From the NCBI GenBank assembly GCA_000283575.1, contig AP012044.1, positions 434,001 through 498,000 of the forward strand: DNA of 64,000 nucleotides. The letters are read 5' to 3'. Origin of the DNA: Oscillibacter valericigenes Sjm18-20. Lineage in GTDB: Bacteria; Bacillota; Clostridia; Oscillospirales; Oscillospiraceae. Below the pieces are notes generated by a model that was not told where the DNA came from, did not search any database, and worked only from the letters and a program-made list of their open reading frames with translations. A program made the position numbers and the translations under genes. Shown piece by piece: positions 52,194 through 61,709 of the stretch. Each line of letters begins with the position of its first letter. Positions within the stretch are counted from its first letter, which is position 1.

Positions 52194-53726
52194 TCACATG
52201 GCCTTTACAGCGTTGAAGGTGTCGACAACCTCCTTTCTGGGCTCCGCCGTGGTGAGGCTGACGACGACAATGAACACGCAGGCCACCAGAAACGCCGGCA
52301 GCAGTTCATAGATGTTCCACGCGCCGCCAAAGGGCCGAATCAGGTACTTCCAGACAAAGATCGTCACGCCGCCGGAGACCATACCCGCCAGCGCGCCCTG
52401 CCAGTTGGCGCGCCGCCAGAACAGGCCGAACAGGATCACGGGGCCAAACGCCGCACCAAAGCCCGCCCATGCGAAGGACACGATTCCAAACACGGAACTG
52501 TTGGGATCTCGGGCCAGAAACATGGCGATCAGGGCAATCGCAACCACCGTCAGCCGGGCGGCGGCAACCTTTTTCCTCTCGTCCATCTTTACTTGGAAGC
52601 ACTCGCTCATCAGATTCTGGGATACGCTGGAGGCCGCCGCCAGAAGCTGGGAATCGGAGGTGGACATGGTGCTGGCCAGAATGCCCGCCAGAACCACGCC
52701 GGCAAGCAAAGCCGCGAAAACGCCGTAGGTGGACAGAAGCCCGGCCAGCTGCACAATCACGGTTTCGGAGGCGGAGTCCGCCAAAAATCCGATGCTGCCG
52801 GCCTTGGTCACGCCATAGCCCACGATGCCAATGAAAATGGCTACCGCCATGGAGATTACCACCCATATGGAGGCCACCCGGCGGCTGAGAGTCAGCTTCC
52901 GCTCATCCTCTATCGCCATGAACCTGAGCAGGATATGGGGCATGCCGAAGTATCCCAATCCCCAGGCCAAGGTGGAGATGATGGTGATAAAACCATAGGG
53001 ACTGGCGGAATTTTCCGCCATATCGTGGGTGAGAGTCATGCTCAGATAACCGGGAAGCGCCCGGGCGTTATCCATCACCACGTCCAGTCCGCCGGCCGCG
53101 TGAATGCCGAACAAAACCATGACAATCAGAGCGATGGTCATGACGATGCTCTGGATAAAATCGGTGGTGGAGGCGGCCAGAAATCCGCCCAGAGAAGTGT
53201 ATACCACAATGACAATGCCGGAGACAACCATGGCGGTCACATAATTCACGCCGAACAGGCTGTTGAACAGCTTTCCGCAGGCGGCGAAGCCGGAGGCGGT
53301 GTAGGGAATGAAGAAAATCAGAATCACCACAGCGGCGATCCCCGTCAGGACGCGCTTTTCATCGCCGAAGCGCTTGGAGAAGAACTCCGGGATGGTGATG
53401 GCACCCAGCCGGTGGGTGTACAGCCGGATGCGCCGGGCCACGATCAGCCAGTTGAGATAGGTGCCAACCGCCAGACCGATGGCGGTCCAGCCCGCGTCGG
53501 CCATTCCGGAGAGGTATGCAACGCCGGGCAGGCCCATCAACAGCCAGCTGCTCATGTCGGAGGCCTCGGCGCTCATGGCCGTCACCAGCGGCCCCAGCTT
53601 GCGGCCGCCCAGATAAAAGTCGTCGGTGGTCCGGTTCCTTCTGGAACAGGCCACGCCGATTCCAACCACCACAATCAGGTAGACGAGAATCGAAAAAACG
53701 ATACAGACATTCGCGGAATTCAGCAT
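52194..53726 (-). CDS. putP: Sodium/proline symporter
   Basis: A 510-residue SSS-family transporter with about 13 hydrophobic helices. Landmarks: RTTDDFYLGGRKLGPLVTAM, SAEASDMSSWLLMGLPG (Na+/substrate region, typical PutP), SGFAACGKLFNSLFGV and GILASTMSTSDSQLLAAAS. Imports proline with Na+. Monocistronic, after a bidirectional hairpin that isolates it from the dap operon. Confidence 0.93.
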   Translation of the reverse strand: MLNSANVCIVFSILVYLIVVVGIGVACSRRNRTTDDFYLGGRKLGPLVTAMSAEASDMSSWLLMGLPGVAYLSGMADAGWTAIGLAVGTYLNWLIVARRIRLYTHRLGAITIPEFFSKRFGDEKRVLTGIAAVVILIFFIPYTASGFAACGKLFNSLFGVNYVTAMVVSGIVIVVYTSLGGFLAASTTDFIQSIVMTIALIVMVLFGIHAAGGLDVVMDNARALPGYLSMTLTHDMAENSASPYGFITIISTLAWGLGYFGMPHILLRFMAIEDERKLTLSRRVASIWVVISMAVAIFIGIVGYGVTKAGSIGFLADSASETVIVQLAGLLSTYGVFAALLAGVVLAGILASTMSTSDSQLLAAASSVSQNLMSECFQVKMDERKKVAAARLTVVAIALIAMFLARDPNSSVFGIVSFAWAGFGAAFGPVILFGLFWRRANWQGALAGMVSGGVTIFVWKYLIRPFGGAWNIYELLPAFLVACVFIVVVSLTTAEPRKEVVDTFNAVKAM

Positions 53727-53792
53727 GTTTTCTTTCTCCTTTGCACACTAATGCAAAACAGTATATCACATTTCCCTTAAAAAGAAAATACG

Positions 53793-53827
53793 GGACTCTG
53801 TATAAAAATCATTTATATACAGAGTCC
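53793..53827. terminator. Terminator between dapH and putP
   Basis: GGACTCTGTATA pairs with TATACAGAGTCC across an 11-base loop. On the minus strand it is followed at once by a C then several T-containing positions, so it ends dap transcription and may limit read-through into putP. Confidence 0.65.
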
Positions 53828-53874
53828 TGTGAAAAATTTCGGATTTACCCCAATAAAAAAGCCGTAAGTGGTTG

Positions 53875-54570
53875 TCACAGCTTCCGAAGTGCGTCGATAA
53901 GGGCGGTCTTGCTCTCGGTCTTCTCATCCTTCATTTTGATGACCTTCGCGGGACACCCTGCGACGACGGCGTTTTCCGGAACGTCCTCCACAACCACGGC
54001 GCCTGCGGCCACCACGGCGTTTTTCCCCACGTGGATGCCCTCAATCACCACCGCGTTGGCTCCCACCAGCACGTTATCCTCAATGATGACCGGTGTTGCG
54101 GAGGCGGGTTCAACGACACCTGCCAGAACCGCTCCGGCCCCAATGTGGCAGTGGGCGCCCACCGTGGCCCGGCCGCCCAGCACCGCGCCCATATCAATCA
54201 TGCTGTCCCGCCCGACAATGGCACCAATATTGATAATAGCGCCCATCATGACGACGGCACCCTCGCCGATCTCAACCTTTTCCCGGATGATGGAGCCTGG
54301 TTCGATGCGGGCTGAGATACCCCGTGTGTCCAGCAGGGGTACGCCGGAGTTCCGGCGGTCGTTCTCCACCACCAGATCGGTGATTTTGTCCCGGTTTCGC
54401 TCCAGAACGGGACCCAGCTCGGCCCAGTCGCCGAAAACGGTGTAGCTTTCGTTGGAGCCGAAGACCTTGGCCGGACCGAAGTCCACCGGGCCGGTGGTGT
54501 TGACATAGACTTTTACCGGGGTCTTTTTCTCGGAATTTGCGATATAATCGATGATCTCCTGTGCATTCAT
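53875..54570 (-). CDS. dapH: Tetrahydrodipicolinate N-acetyltransferase
   Basis: A 231-residue left-handed beta-helix enzyme with N-terminal DapH domain ([16 protein letters not shown]) and hexapeptide repeats ([45 protein letters not shown]). It transfers acetyl to 2,3,4,5-tetrahydrodipicolinate in the acetylase branch of lysine/DAP synthesis, used by many Firmicutes. It is the last of dapA-dapB-dapH. Confidence 0.96.
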   Translation of the reverse strand: MNAQEIIDYIANSEKKTPVKVYVNTTGPVDFGPAKVFGSNESYTVFGDWAELGPVLERNRDKITDLVVENDRRNSGVPLLDTRGISARIEPGSIIREKVEIGEGAVVMMGAIINIGAIVGRDSMIDMGAVLGGRATVGAHCHIGAGAVLAGVVEPASATPVIIEDNVLVGANAVVIEGIHVGKNAVVAAGAVVVEDVPENAVVAGCPAKVIKMKDEKTESKTALIDALRKL

Positions 54571-54573
54571 GCT

Positions 54574-55290
54574 TTACTCTCCAAATAACAGATTTTGCAG
54601 GTTATAATAGCCCCTGGGCTTTCCCGCCAGCAGACGTGCCGCATAGAGCGCTCCGCTGACGAAGATCTGGCGGCTGGCGGCCCGATGGGTGATCTCAAGC
54701 TCCTCGTCCAGACCGAAAAAGTGAACCGTGTGAGTTCCTGCCACGGTGCCGCCCCGCAGGGCGTGGACGCCGATCTCCTTTTTCGGACGTATGCCGGTAT
54801 TGCCCTCCCGGCCATAGACCGGGGTGTATTCCCCAGTGGGATCAATGGCGGAGAGAAGCAGCTTTGCCGTGCCGCTGGGAGCGTCGGTCTTCTGATTGTG
54901 GTGCGTCTCCTCGATCTCAATGTCAAATTCCGGCTTCAGTGTGTCGGAGATCTGAGACAATACCCGCTGAAATACCGCGATGCCCAGAGAGTAGTTGGCG
55001 GCGTACAGCACTGGGGCACAATCCCCAAGCGCGCGGAGCTTGTCCAACTGTTCGGGCGTATAGCCGGTGGTGCCGGACAGCAGGGGCGTGCCGGTGCGGC
55101 GGATATAGGCGCTCACCGCGTCCAGCGTCTCAGGGCGGGAAAAGTCGATGACCATGTCCGCCACAGGAAGGGAGGAGAGCTTGTCCAGACTGTCGCGGCC
55201 CAGGGCGACGAGTATCTCGTCGCCCTGCTCCGCCGCGCTTTGCTCCAGCAGCCGGCCCATTTTCCCGTGGCCAATCAGTACGAGCTTCAC
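54574..55290 (-). CDS. dapB: 4-hydroxy-tetrahydrodipicolinate reductase
   Basis: A 238-residue enzyme, on the short side. GHGKMGRLLEQSA is the nucleotide site, followed by the catalytic box ETHHNQKTDAPSGTAKLLL. It reduces the DapA product with NAD(P)H. Overlaps the dapA stop by four bases and precedes dapH by three. Confidence 0.96.
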   Translation of the reverse strand: MKLVLIGHGKMGRLLEQSAAEQGDEILVALGRDSLDKLSSLPVADMVIDFSRPETLDAVSAYIRRTGTPLLSGTTGYTPEQLDKLRALGDCAPVLYAANYSLGIAVFQRVLSQISDTLKPEFDIEIEETHHNQKTDAPSGTAKLLLSAIDPTGEYTPVYGREGNTGIRPKKEIGVHALRGGTVAGTHTVHFFGLDEELEITHRAASRQIFVSGALYAARLLAGKPRGYYNLQNLLFGE

Positions 55291-56174
55291 AATAGACCGG
55301 CCTCCCGCATGGTGGCTTCCAGCTTACGCTTCGCGCCGTCGCTCATCTCATAAAGGGGCAGGCGCATGGGACCCACGTTTAAGCCCATCAGGTTCATGGC
55401 GGTCTTCACGGGAATGGGATTGACCTCCAGGAACAAATCATTCATCAGCTGTAAGTACCGCAAATGGTTCGCCACCGCCTTCTTCCGGTCGCCGGTCAGG
55501 AATTCCCGGATGATCTCGTGGCACATTTTAGGCATCACGTTGGCGTACACGGAGATGACGCCGCTGCCGCCGATGCTCATAAGAGGGACGGTGATATCGT
55601 CGTTGCCGGAATACAGCGCAAAGTCCGGCCCGATGCAGTGGGCGATCTTCATCGCGTAGGCCATGTCGCCGGAGGCCTCCTTAATGGCGGCGATGTGGGG
55701 ATGCTTCGCCAGGCGTTCCACCACGGGTACGGGGATGGAGCAGCCGGTGCGGCCCGGAACATTGTAGAGGATGCAGGGAATGTCTACCGCGTCGGCCACG
55801 TCGGCGAAGTGGTGATACATGCCCTCGGCGTTGGACTTGTTATAGTAGGGGGTGATCAAAAGCAGTGCGTCCGCGCCCATGGACTGATAGAGCTTGGCAC
55901 TTTGCATCTGCGTGGCGGTACAGTTGGACCCGCTTCCGACCACCACCGGCACCCGACCGTTTACCACTTTCAGCGTGTGCTCCACCACGGCGGTGTCCTC
56001 CTCGTGAGTCATCGTGGCGGACTCGCCGGTGGTGCCGAGGGCCAGAATGGCGTCCGTTCCCTCGGATATCTGCCGTTCCAAAAGCTGGGTCAGAACTTCA
56101 AAATTGACGCTTCCGTCGTCTTTGAAGGGGGTGACCATGGCGACGATAGAACCCTGTACATGTTCAAATTTCAT
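55287..56174 (-). CDS. dapA: 4-hydroxy-tetrahydrodipicolinate synthase
   Basis: A 295-residue TIM-barrel aldolase. ALGTTGESATM binds the pyruvate carboxylate, YNVPGRTG holds the Tyr, and the Schiff-base Lys is in AAIKEASGDM. Condenses pyruvate with aspartate semialdehyde. It is first in the operon behind a lysine riboswitch, so lysine shuts off all three genes. Confidence 0.97.
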   Translation of the reverse strand: MKFEHVQGSIVAMVTPFKDDGSVNFEVLTQLLERQISEGTDAILALGTTGESATMTHEEDTAVVEHTLKVVNGRVPVVVGSGSNCTATQMQSAKLYQSMGADALLLITPYYNKSNAEGMYHHFADVADAVDIPCILYNVPGRTGCSIPVPVVERLAKHPHIAAIKEASGDMAYAMKIAHCIGPDFALYSGNDDITVPLMSIGGSGVISVYANVMPKMCHEIIREFLTGDRKKAVANHLRYLQLMNDLFLEVNPIPVKTAMNLMGLNVGPMRLPLYEMSDGAKRKLEATMREAGLL

Positions 56175-56210
56175 AGTGTTTCCTCCATACGTTTATTTTG
56201 TGCCGCGCAA

Positions 56211-56242
56211 CAAAAAATCGGTAGAGAAAACGCTCTCTACCG
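56211..56242 (-). terminator. Riboswitch expression-platform terminator before dapA
   Basis: On the minus strand CGGTAGAGA and TCTCTACCG with a short loop, then ATTTTTTG. It lies between the lysine aptamer and the dapA ribosome site. Confidence 0.9.
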
Positions 56243-56315
56243 ACAATCGCTCCCACGCATATGCAAAATGTGTGGAGTATCCTGTGAGCAGATAGCGCCC
56301 CCGCGGTTTCCCGCG

Positions 56316-56444
56316 GACAGTTCCGGAGATGTTTTCCCCGGGCCCACCAAAACGGCATACCTGCCGTTTCAGTTCGGCGAAATCACTTCCGTTGCGTTCA
56401 TCGCCTGTCGGCTTCCGCAGCGTCGTCTCATTCGCACCTCTATC
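56316..56444 (-). ncRNA. Lysine riboswitch (L box) aptamer
   Basis: The minus strand begins GATAGAGGTGCGAA, the L-box 5' signature, followed by GGAAGCCGACAGGCGATGAA and AACGGAAGTGATTTCGCCGA (conserved GAAG/GCCGAA elements). It closes with CCGGAACTGTCC. A terminator follows and dapA is next, the standard lysine-repressed arrangement. Confidence 0.85.
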
Positions 56445-56454
56445 TTGTGGAAAC

Positions 56455-56483
56455 ATCATATCACCTTTGTTTCCCGGATTCAA
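56455..56483 (-). promoter_or_regulatory. Promoter of the dap operon
   Basis: On the minus strand TTGAAT, 17 bases, TATGAT, placed just before the riboswitch. Confidence 0.65.
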
Positions 56484-56551
56484 GAGCGATTTTCCGATTA
56501 AATCTGGAAAAATACACAAAATTCTGCGCGGGACGTACCAAAAGTGAGCCA

Positions 56552-56580
56552 TTGCGCGAAAATAGGAAATGGAATATAAT
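56552..56580 (+). promoter_or_regulatory. Promoter of the two-component genes
   Basis: TTGCGC, 17 bases, TATAAT. About 104 bases before the response regulator start. Confidence 0.65.
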
Positions 56581-56684
56581 GTCCACTGAACGTATGCGGT
56601 TTATGGGTTAAATTTATCGGAAGAGGAACGCATAGCTGTTTTGCCGCAGGACAGGCTGGAAACCAGAGCGGGGAGGAATGAGAT

Positions 56685-57365
56685 TTGAACGGCTGCCGCA
56701 TTCTGATTGTGGAGGACGACCCGGTAATCGCCGGGGCCATGGAGGCGCATCTTCAAAGCTGGGGCCATCGGGTGACCCGGATCACGGATTTTCAGAACGT
56801 AATGGGGGAATTTGCAGCCGCGGCGCCCCAGATGGTGCTGCTGGATGTGTCTCTCCCGTTCTTCAACGGCTACCACTGGTGTGCGGAGATCCGAAGGGTT
56901 TCTCAAGTCCCTATCCTGTTTATCTCCTCCGCCGGCGACGACATGAACCAGATCATGGCCATGAACATGGGCGGAGATGATTTCCTTGCAAAGCCCTTCG
57001 ACCTGAATGTCCTCTCCGCCAAGGTCCAGGCGCTGCTTCGCCGCGCTTATGACTTCGGTGGAACCGCCCAGCTGCTGCCCTGCGGCGGGGCGGTTTTGAA
57101 TGTGTCCGACGGGACGCTGACCGCCGGGGAAAAGAAACTGGAGCTGACCCGGAACGAACTGAAAATTTTGCAGATGCTTCTGGAGAACCGCGGCGGAATT
57201 GTCAGCCGGGAGAGTCTGATGGTCCGCCTGTGGGAATCCGACGTATTCGTGGATGAGAACACTCTGACGGTAAACGTCGCCCGTCTGCGCAAAAAGCTGG
57301 AGGCCGCGGGTCTTGGAAACCTGATCCGTACGAAAAAGGGCGCGGGTTATCTGGTGGAGGGGTGA
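56685..57365 (+). CDS. OmpR-type response regulator (BceR-like)
   Basis: A 226-residue regulator starting with TTG at 56685 (GGGGAGG eight bases upstream; no in-frame ATG). The receiver has acidic pocket EDD near residue 10 and phospho-Asp in VLLDVSLPFF; Lys lies in FLAKPFD. The C-terminal winged helix reads LTRNELKILQMLLENRGGIV and VNVARLRKKLE. It works with the kinase eight bases downstream and probably binds the inverted repeat before the ABC genes. Confidence 0.93.
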   Translation: MNGCRILIVEDDPVIAGAMEAHLQSWGHRVTRITDFQNVMGEFAAAAPQMVLLDVSLPFFNGYHWCAEIRRVSQVPILFISSAGDDMNQIMAMNMGGDDFLAKPFDLNVLSAKVQALLRRAYDFGGTAQLLPCGGAVLNVSDGTLTAGEKKLELTRNELKILQMLLENRGGIVSRESLMVRLWESDVFVDENTLTVNVARLRKKLEAAGLGNLIRTKKGAGYLVEG

Positions 57366-57367
57366 AG

Positions 57368-58351
57368 ATGCTGCTGCAATATCTGAGGCGGCAGTATAAG
57401 CTGCTGCTTTTCCTGGCCGCGTCCGCCGCTATCTTTGCCGCGGTTTTGTCGCTGTATGCATACCCCGCTGAAGCGGTGGGATATGCGGCGCTGCTTTGCA
57501 TCGCTCTGGGCCTTATCTTCTTTGCTGTGGGTTACGCCGGATTTCTCCGCCGCCATCGGGAACTGGAGCGGCTGAAAAACGTCGTCCATGAAACGGTGCT
57601 GCCCCTGCCGCCCGCCCGCAGCGCGCTGGAGGAAGACTATCAAACGCTTTTAAACGCCGTGTGTGCCCACCGCGCCAGACTTCTGACGCACAGCGAGAAT
57701 AGACGTCAGGATCTGCTGGACTACTATACTCTCTGGGCCCACCAGATCAAGACCCCCATCGCCGCCAGCCGCCTTCTGCTCCAGTCCGGCGGAGAGACCG
57801 ACCGGGAAGCACTGTCGGCGGAGCTGCTGAAGATCGAGGAGTATGTGGAGATGGTCCTGGGCTATCTGCGTCTGGACAGCGACTCCACAGACTACGTTCT
57901 GCGCCGCTGCGCGCTGGACGACGTTGTCCGGGCCGACCTGCGCCGGTATGCGCGGCTCTTCATTCTGAAAAGACTGACGCTGGAGTTCCATGAGACCCAC
58001 CGGGTGCTCCTGACAGATGAAAAGTGGCTGGGCTTTGTGGTGGGCCAGATCCTGTCCAACGCTGTCAAGTATACCCTGGAAGGCGGCAGCGTCCGCATCT
58101 ATCCGGACGGCGAGACGCTGGCCATTGCCGACACCGGCATCGGTATCCGGCCCGAGGACCTTCCCCGCGTGTTTGAAAAGGGCTTCACCGGCTATAACGG
58201 CCGGGAGGATCAGAAGGCCACGGGCATAGGGCTTTATCTCAGCAAACGGATCCTGACGAACCTGGGGCATGGAATCACCATTGTGTCCCGGCCCGGGAAG
58301 GGGACCATCGTGCGTCTGCTGCTGCACGACGGGCGGCAGGTGGAGGAGTGA
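57368..58351 (+). CDS. Intramembrane-sensing histidine kinase (BceS-like)
   Basis: A 327-residue kinase. ATG 57368 has GGAGGG six bases upstream. Two N-terminal helices (residues 12-30 and 36-58) with almost no outer loop are typical of BceS, which senses through its partner transporter. The H box is YYTLWAHQIKTPIAASRLLL. ATPase boxes: LSNAVKYTLEGGSV (N), IADTGIGI (G1) and GIGLYLSKRI (G2). Confidence 0.93.
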   Translation: MLLQYLRRQYKLLLFLAASAAIFAAVLSLYAYPAEAVGYAALLCIALGLIFFAVGYAGFLRRHRELERLKNVVHETVLPLPPARSALEEDYQTLLNAVCAHRARLLTHSENRRQDLLDYYTLWAHQIKTPIAASRLLLQSGGETDREALSAELLKIEEYVEMVLGYLRLDSDSTDYVLRRCALDDVVRADLRRYARLFILKRLTLEFHETHRVLLTDEKWLGFVVGQILSNAVKYTLEGGSVRIYPDGETLAIADTGIGIRPEDLPRVFEKGFTGYNGREDQKATGIGLYLSKRILTNLGHGITIVSRPGKGTIVRLLLHDGRQVEE

Positions 58352-58409
58352 GCTCCGCGCCCTTTGAAATGCGGAGCGGCGGCGTTTCCGCTTCCAGCCA
58401 GAAAAAGCG

Positions 58410-58433
58410 GAAGCTTACAAAACTGTAAGCTTC
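58410..58433. promoter_or_regulatory. BceR-type operator upstream of the ABC genes
   Basis: GAAGCTTACA-AAAC-TGTAAGCTTC is a perfect ten-bp palindrome that contains TTACA-N4-TGTAA, the consensus known for BceR-like regulators. A TATGAT at 58482-58487 may be the -10, with a poor -35, as expected for an activated promoter. Confidence 0.75.
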
Positions 58434-58512
58434 GCGGGGAAATTGTAAGCCAATTCGATGGCTCCGCCGCCGAAACTCCGCTATGATGGGAACATCAAAA
58501 GGAGGAATTTAC

Positions 58513-59280
58513 ATGTCGCTTCTGGAAGTATCCCATCTTCAAAAAATTTACACCACCCGCTTCGGCGGCAATCAGGTAGAGGCTCTGAAAAATGTCAGCT
58601 TCTCGGTGGAGCCGGGGGAGTATGTGGCCATTATGGGCGAGTCCGGTTCCGGAAAGACCACGCTTTTAAATATTCTGGCGGCTTTGGATAATCCCACCTC
58701 CGGTCAGGTGATGCTTAGCGGAAAATCCATCTGTGATATCAGGGAACGGGACATGGCGGCTTTCCGCCGCACGAATCTGGGCTTTGTATTCCAGGATTTC
58801 AATCTGCTGGATACCTTTTCTCTACGGGATAATATCTTTCTACCCCTGGTGCTGGCGGGGCAGGAGTTTAAAGAAATGGAGAGGACGCTGAAGCCTCTGG
58901 CAGAAAAACTGGGTATCCGGGATATTTTGGACAAGTACCCCTATGAGGTTTCCGGCGGACAGAAGCAGCGCTGTGCCGTGGCCCGCGCGCTTATTACGAA
59001 TCCCCAGATCGTATTGGCGGATGAACCTACCGGCGCGCTGGACTCCCGGGCGTCCGACCGGCTTTTGGATCTGTTTGGAGACATCAATGCAGACGGGCAG
59101 ACGATTTTAATGGTGACCCATTCCGTCAAGGCCGCCAGCCACGCCCAGCGGGTCCTGTTTTTGCGGGACGGCGAGGTGTACCACCAGCTCTATCGGGGCG
59201 AGAACACGCAGGAACAGCAATTCGGCCGCATCTCCGACACGCTGACGGTGCTGGCGCAAGGCGGTGAGGCAAATGAATAA
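58513..59280 (+). CDS. Bce-type ABC transporter ATP-binding protein
   Basis: A 255-residue ATPase from ATG 58513 (GGAGGAATT). Walker A GESGSGKTTLLN, Q-loop FVFQDFNLLD, signature VSGGQKQRCAVARAL, Walker B IVLADEPTGALD, and H-loop MVTHSVKAA. Partners the permease below to free target lipids from antimicrobial peptides such as bacitracin. Confidence 0.95.
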   Translation: MSLLEVSHLQKIYTTRFGGNQVEALKNVSFSVEPGEYVAIMGESGSGKTTLLNILAALDNPTSGQVMLSGKSICDIRERDMAAFRRTNLGFVFQDFNLLDTFSLRDNIFLPLVLAGQEFKEMERTLKPLAEKLGIRDILDKYPYEVSGGQKQRCAVARALITNPQIVLADEPTGALDSRASDRLLDLFGDINADGQTILMVTHSVKAASHAQRVLFLRDGEVYHQLYRGENTQEQQFGRISDTLTVLAQGGEANE

Positions 59281-61276
59281 AAGCCGTTTTTACCCCCGAA
59301 TGGCTCTGGTGAACCTGGCCAGAAACGGGCAGTTTTACGTTCCCTTTCTGCTGACCGTCATAGGGACGGCGGCGGCCTACTATATCGTGCTGGCGCTGGC
59401 GGCTACGCCCGATCTGCCCCGCACCACAAAATACGCCTACCTCTCCGCGTTCATGAACATCGGTACCGTTGTCATTGCCGTTTTCACGGTCATTTTTCTG
59501 ACCTATACCAATAGCTTCCTGATGAAACGACGTAAACGGGAACTGGGGCTTTACAACATTCTGGGCATGGGCAAGAGACACATTGCCGTTGTTCTGGGCT
59601 TTGAGATGATTTACACCGCCGCCGCGGGCATTGTGGGCGGCGTACTGCTGGGGATGTTGCTGCAAAAGCTGGTAATGCTCCTGCTGTGCCGCATGATGCG
59701 GATGGACATTGTGTACGGTTTCTATATCTCTATCTCGGCCATCGCGGGAACGGCGGTGCTGTTCGGAGCGATTCTCCTGTTCAACCTGTTGCTGAACCTC
59801 CACCGCATCCGCGTTCAGAATCCCATGGAGCTGCTGCGGGAGGGCAGCGCCGGGGAACGGGAGCCGAAGACCCGCGTCGTGACGGCGGTCATCGGCGTCT
59901 TGACTCTGGGGGCGGGGTACACCATCGCCGTTACCACCCGCTCTGCCATGATGGCGCTGGGAATGTACTTTATCGCGGTGCTTCTGGTCATCATCGGGAC
60001 CTACTGCCTGTTTACCGCCGTCAGCATCGCGGTGTTGAAAGCTCTGCGGGCCAACCGAAAATTCTATTATAAGACCGACCACTTCATCGGCGTTTCCGGC
60101 ATGCTGTACCGCATGAAACGCAACGCCGTGGGCCTTGCCAACATCTGCGTGTTATCTACCATGGTGCTGGTGATGGTCTCTGGCACGCTGTCGCTGTATA
60201 TGGGCAGCCAGACGGCGCTGGACGAACAGTTTGCTGGAAATCTGCGGGCGGAGGTTCGCTATGACCCGACGGAGGACACACCTTTTGACCCTGTGGCACT
60301 TTCCGGTGCCGTGACCGGGCAGCTGGAAGCACGGGCAATTTCCTTTACCCCCGTGGCGGACTACCATTATCTCTCCTTTAACGTGGATGAGAGCGGGGGC
60401 GTGCTGGCGGTCAAGAAATACCTTTCCGGCGCCTCCAGTATGGTCTGCGCCATGACTTCCACCGACTATGCCGCCGTCACCGGCGCGGAGGCGCCGAGCC
60501 TTGCCGACGGGCAGATGCTGCTGTTTCAAAACGGTTCCGGGCAGAGTCGGGATCTGACTTTTCGCTTCTCCGGAACCGACGATCTGACGCTGACGGCGGT
60601 GGAGCCCGGTCCGCAGTATCCCGTTCCCCGGGCGTTCCAGACCTCGGCGGTGGATGTGTTGTATGCGGTGGTGTCCGACGGGACGCTTGACGCCCTGTAT
60701 GAGGGCCAGCGGGCCACCCTGGGCGCCGAAGCTGCGGAGCCAATGCAGTGGAGCGGCTTTTGGAATGTGGATGAGAGCGCCGTCCAGCCCGATGATCTGG
60801 AGCAGTCGCTGGATTTTACCGGCACCGGGAGCTGGAAGCGGCTGGACCTTGACACGCGGGACAGCTTTGGCGAGGAGTATTATTCCCTCAACGGCGGCTT
60901 TTTCTTCCTGGGCGTGTTCCTTGGGATCATCTTCCTGATGGCCGCGGTCCTTATCATCTATTATAAGCAGATCTCCGAGGGCTACGAGGACCGGGAGCGA
61001 TATCTGGTCATGCAGAAGGTGGGCATGGAGCCAAGGACTGTCCGAAGGTCCGTTAACGCCCAACTGCTGGTGGTGTTTTTTGCGCCGTTGGCGGTGGCAG
61101 CTATCCATGTGGCGTTTGATTTCAGCCTGATGACCCGGTTGTTGACGCTGTTCTCCCTGCACAACGGGCCACTGGTGCTGCTGTGTACCGCGGGGACACT
61201 GGCCGCGTTTACGGTGATTTACGCATTGGTCTACCGTGCGACGGCGAAAGCGTATTATAAACTGGTCAGAGCCTGA
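59273..61276 (+). CDS. Bce-type ABC transporter permease (FtsX domains)
   Basis: A 667-residue permease starting at ATG 59273 inside the end of the ATPase gene. Ten hydrophobic helices. The first FtsX domain has RRKRELGLYNILGMGKRHIA. A long outer domain (about residues 310-540, rich in Asp/Gly/Thr) sits before helices 8-10 (FFLGVFLGIIFLMAAVLIIY). The layout is that of BceB/VraE transporters, which also signal to the BceS kinase. Confidence 0.93.
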   Translation: MNKSRFYPRMALVNLARNGQFYVPFLLTVIGTAAAYYIVLALAATPDLPRTTKYAYLSAFMNIGTVVIAVFTVIFLTYTNSFLMKRRKRELGLYNILGMGKRHIAVVLGFEMIYTAAAGIVGGVLLGMLLQKLVMLLLCRMMRMDIVYGFYISISAIAGTAVLFGAILLFNLLLNLHRIRVQNPMELLREGSAGEREPKTRVVTAVIGVLTLGAGYTIAVTTRSAMMALGMYFIAVLLVIIGTYCLFTAVSIAVLKALRANRKFYYKTDHFIGVSGMLYRMKRNAVGLANICVLSTMVLVMVSGTLSLYMGSQTALDEQFAGNLRAEVRYDPTEDTPFDPVALSGAVTGQLEARAISFTPVADYHYLSFNVDESGGVLAVKKYLSGASSMVCAMTSTDYAAVTGAEAPSLADGQMLLFQNGSGQSRDLTFRFSGTDDLTLTAVEPGPQYPVPRAFQTSAVDVLYAVVSDGTLDALYEGQRATLGAEAAEPMQWSGFWNVDESAVQPDDLEQSLDFTGTGSWKRLDLDTRDSFGEEYYSLNGGFFFLGVFLGIIFLMAAVLIIYYKQISEGYEDRERYLVMQKVGMEPRTVRRSVNAQLLVVFFAPLAVAAIHVAFDFSLMTRLLTLFSLHNGPLVLLCTAGTLAAFTVIYALVYRATAKAYYKLVRA

Positions 61277-61333
61277 TGTGCTGGCCTCCTGCAATACGGA
61301 TTCCACCCTCATGCGCGGAATGGGAAGCCATAA

Positions 61334-61362
61334 AACTTCCCCGGCCAAACGGTCGGGGAAAA
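61334..61362 (+). terminator. Terminator after the Bce permease
   Basis: TTCCCCGGCC and GGTCGGGGAA with an AAAC loop, followed by an A-rich stretch; possibly acting on either strand. Confidence 0.65.
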
Positions 61363-61383
61363 TAAATCAGAATTCTTGCTTTG

Positions 61384-61417
61384 CGGAAACGGCATGGCCG
61401 AAGCCATGCCGTTTCCT
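61384..61417. terminator. Second, 14-bp perfect hairpin
   Basis: GGAAACGGCATGGC-CGAA-GCCATGCCGTTTCC, followed by TGTTAT. Placed between convergent genes and so probably bidirectional. Confidence 0.65.
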
Positions 61418-61709
61418 GTTATCGGTTCACCCGGCGGGATGAATTCCACAAGATCATAGCAGAGATAAATGCACGGCCGCCGTTTGCCACGGCTCTTATC
61501 CGGGGGTTCAGTGTATTTTCCTTTATATGCTCTTGGCATTGGCGGACGGCGGGGCCATTCGGAACGGCTGGAAGCTGCACAATACCCTGCCGGAGATCGA
61601 TATGACAAGCTGAACCTCTTTCCATGTTGCACAGCTCAGAGCGCAGGAGACAGGCCGTAAGGCCATGACAGAAGTGCGCCATTTTTACAAATGGGCTGCC
61701 GAAGTTCCC

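Larger units (their letters stand above)
61277..61709. other. Intergenic region with two terminators
   Basis: Two hairpins at 61334-61362 and 61384-61417. The rest (61420-61709) shows only short frames without recognisable families. Confidence 0.5.

Noticed and set aside
52593..53780. Long plus-strand frame opposite putP (395 codons)
   Set aside because: Antisense of a GC-rich membrane protein gene, with His/Gln-rich translation.
60152..61348. Long minus-strand frame opposite the Bce permease
   Set aside because: Antisense shadow without recognisable motifs.
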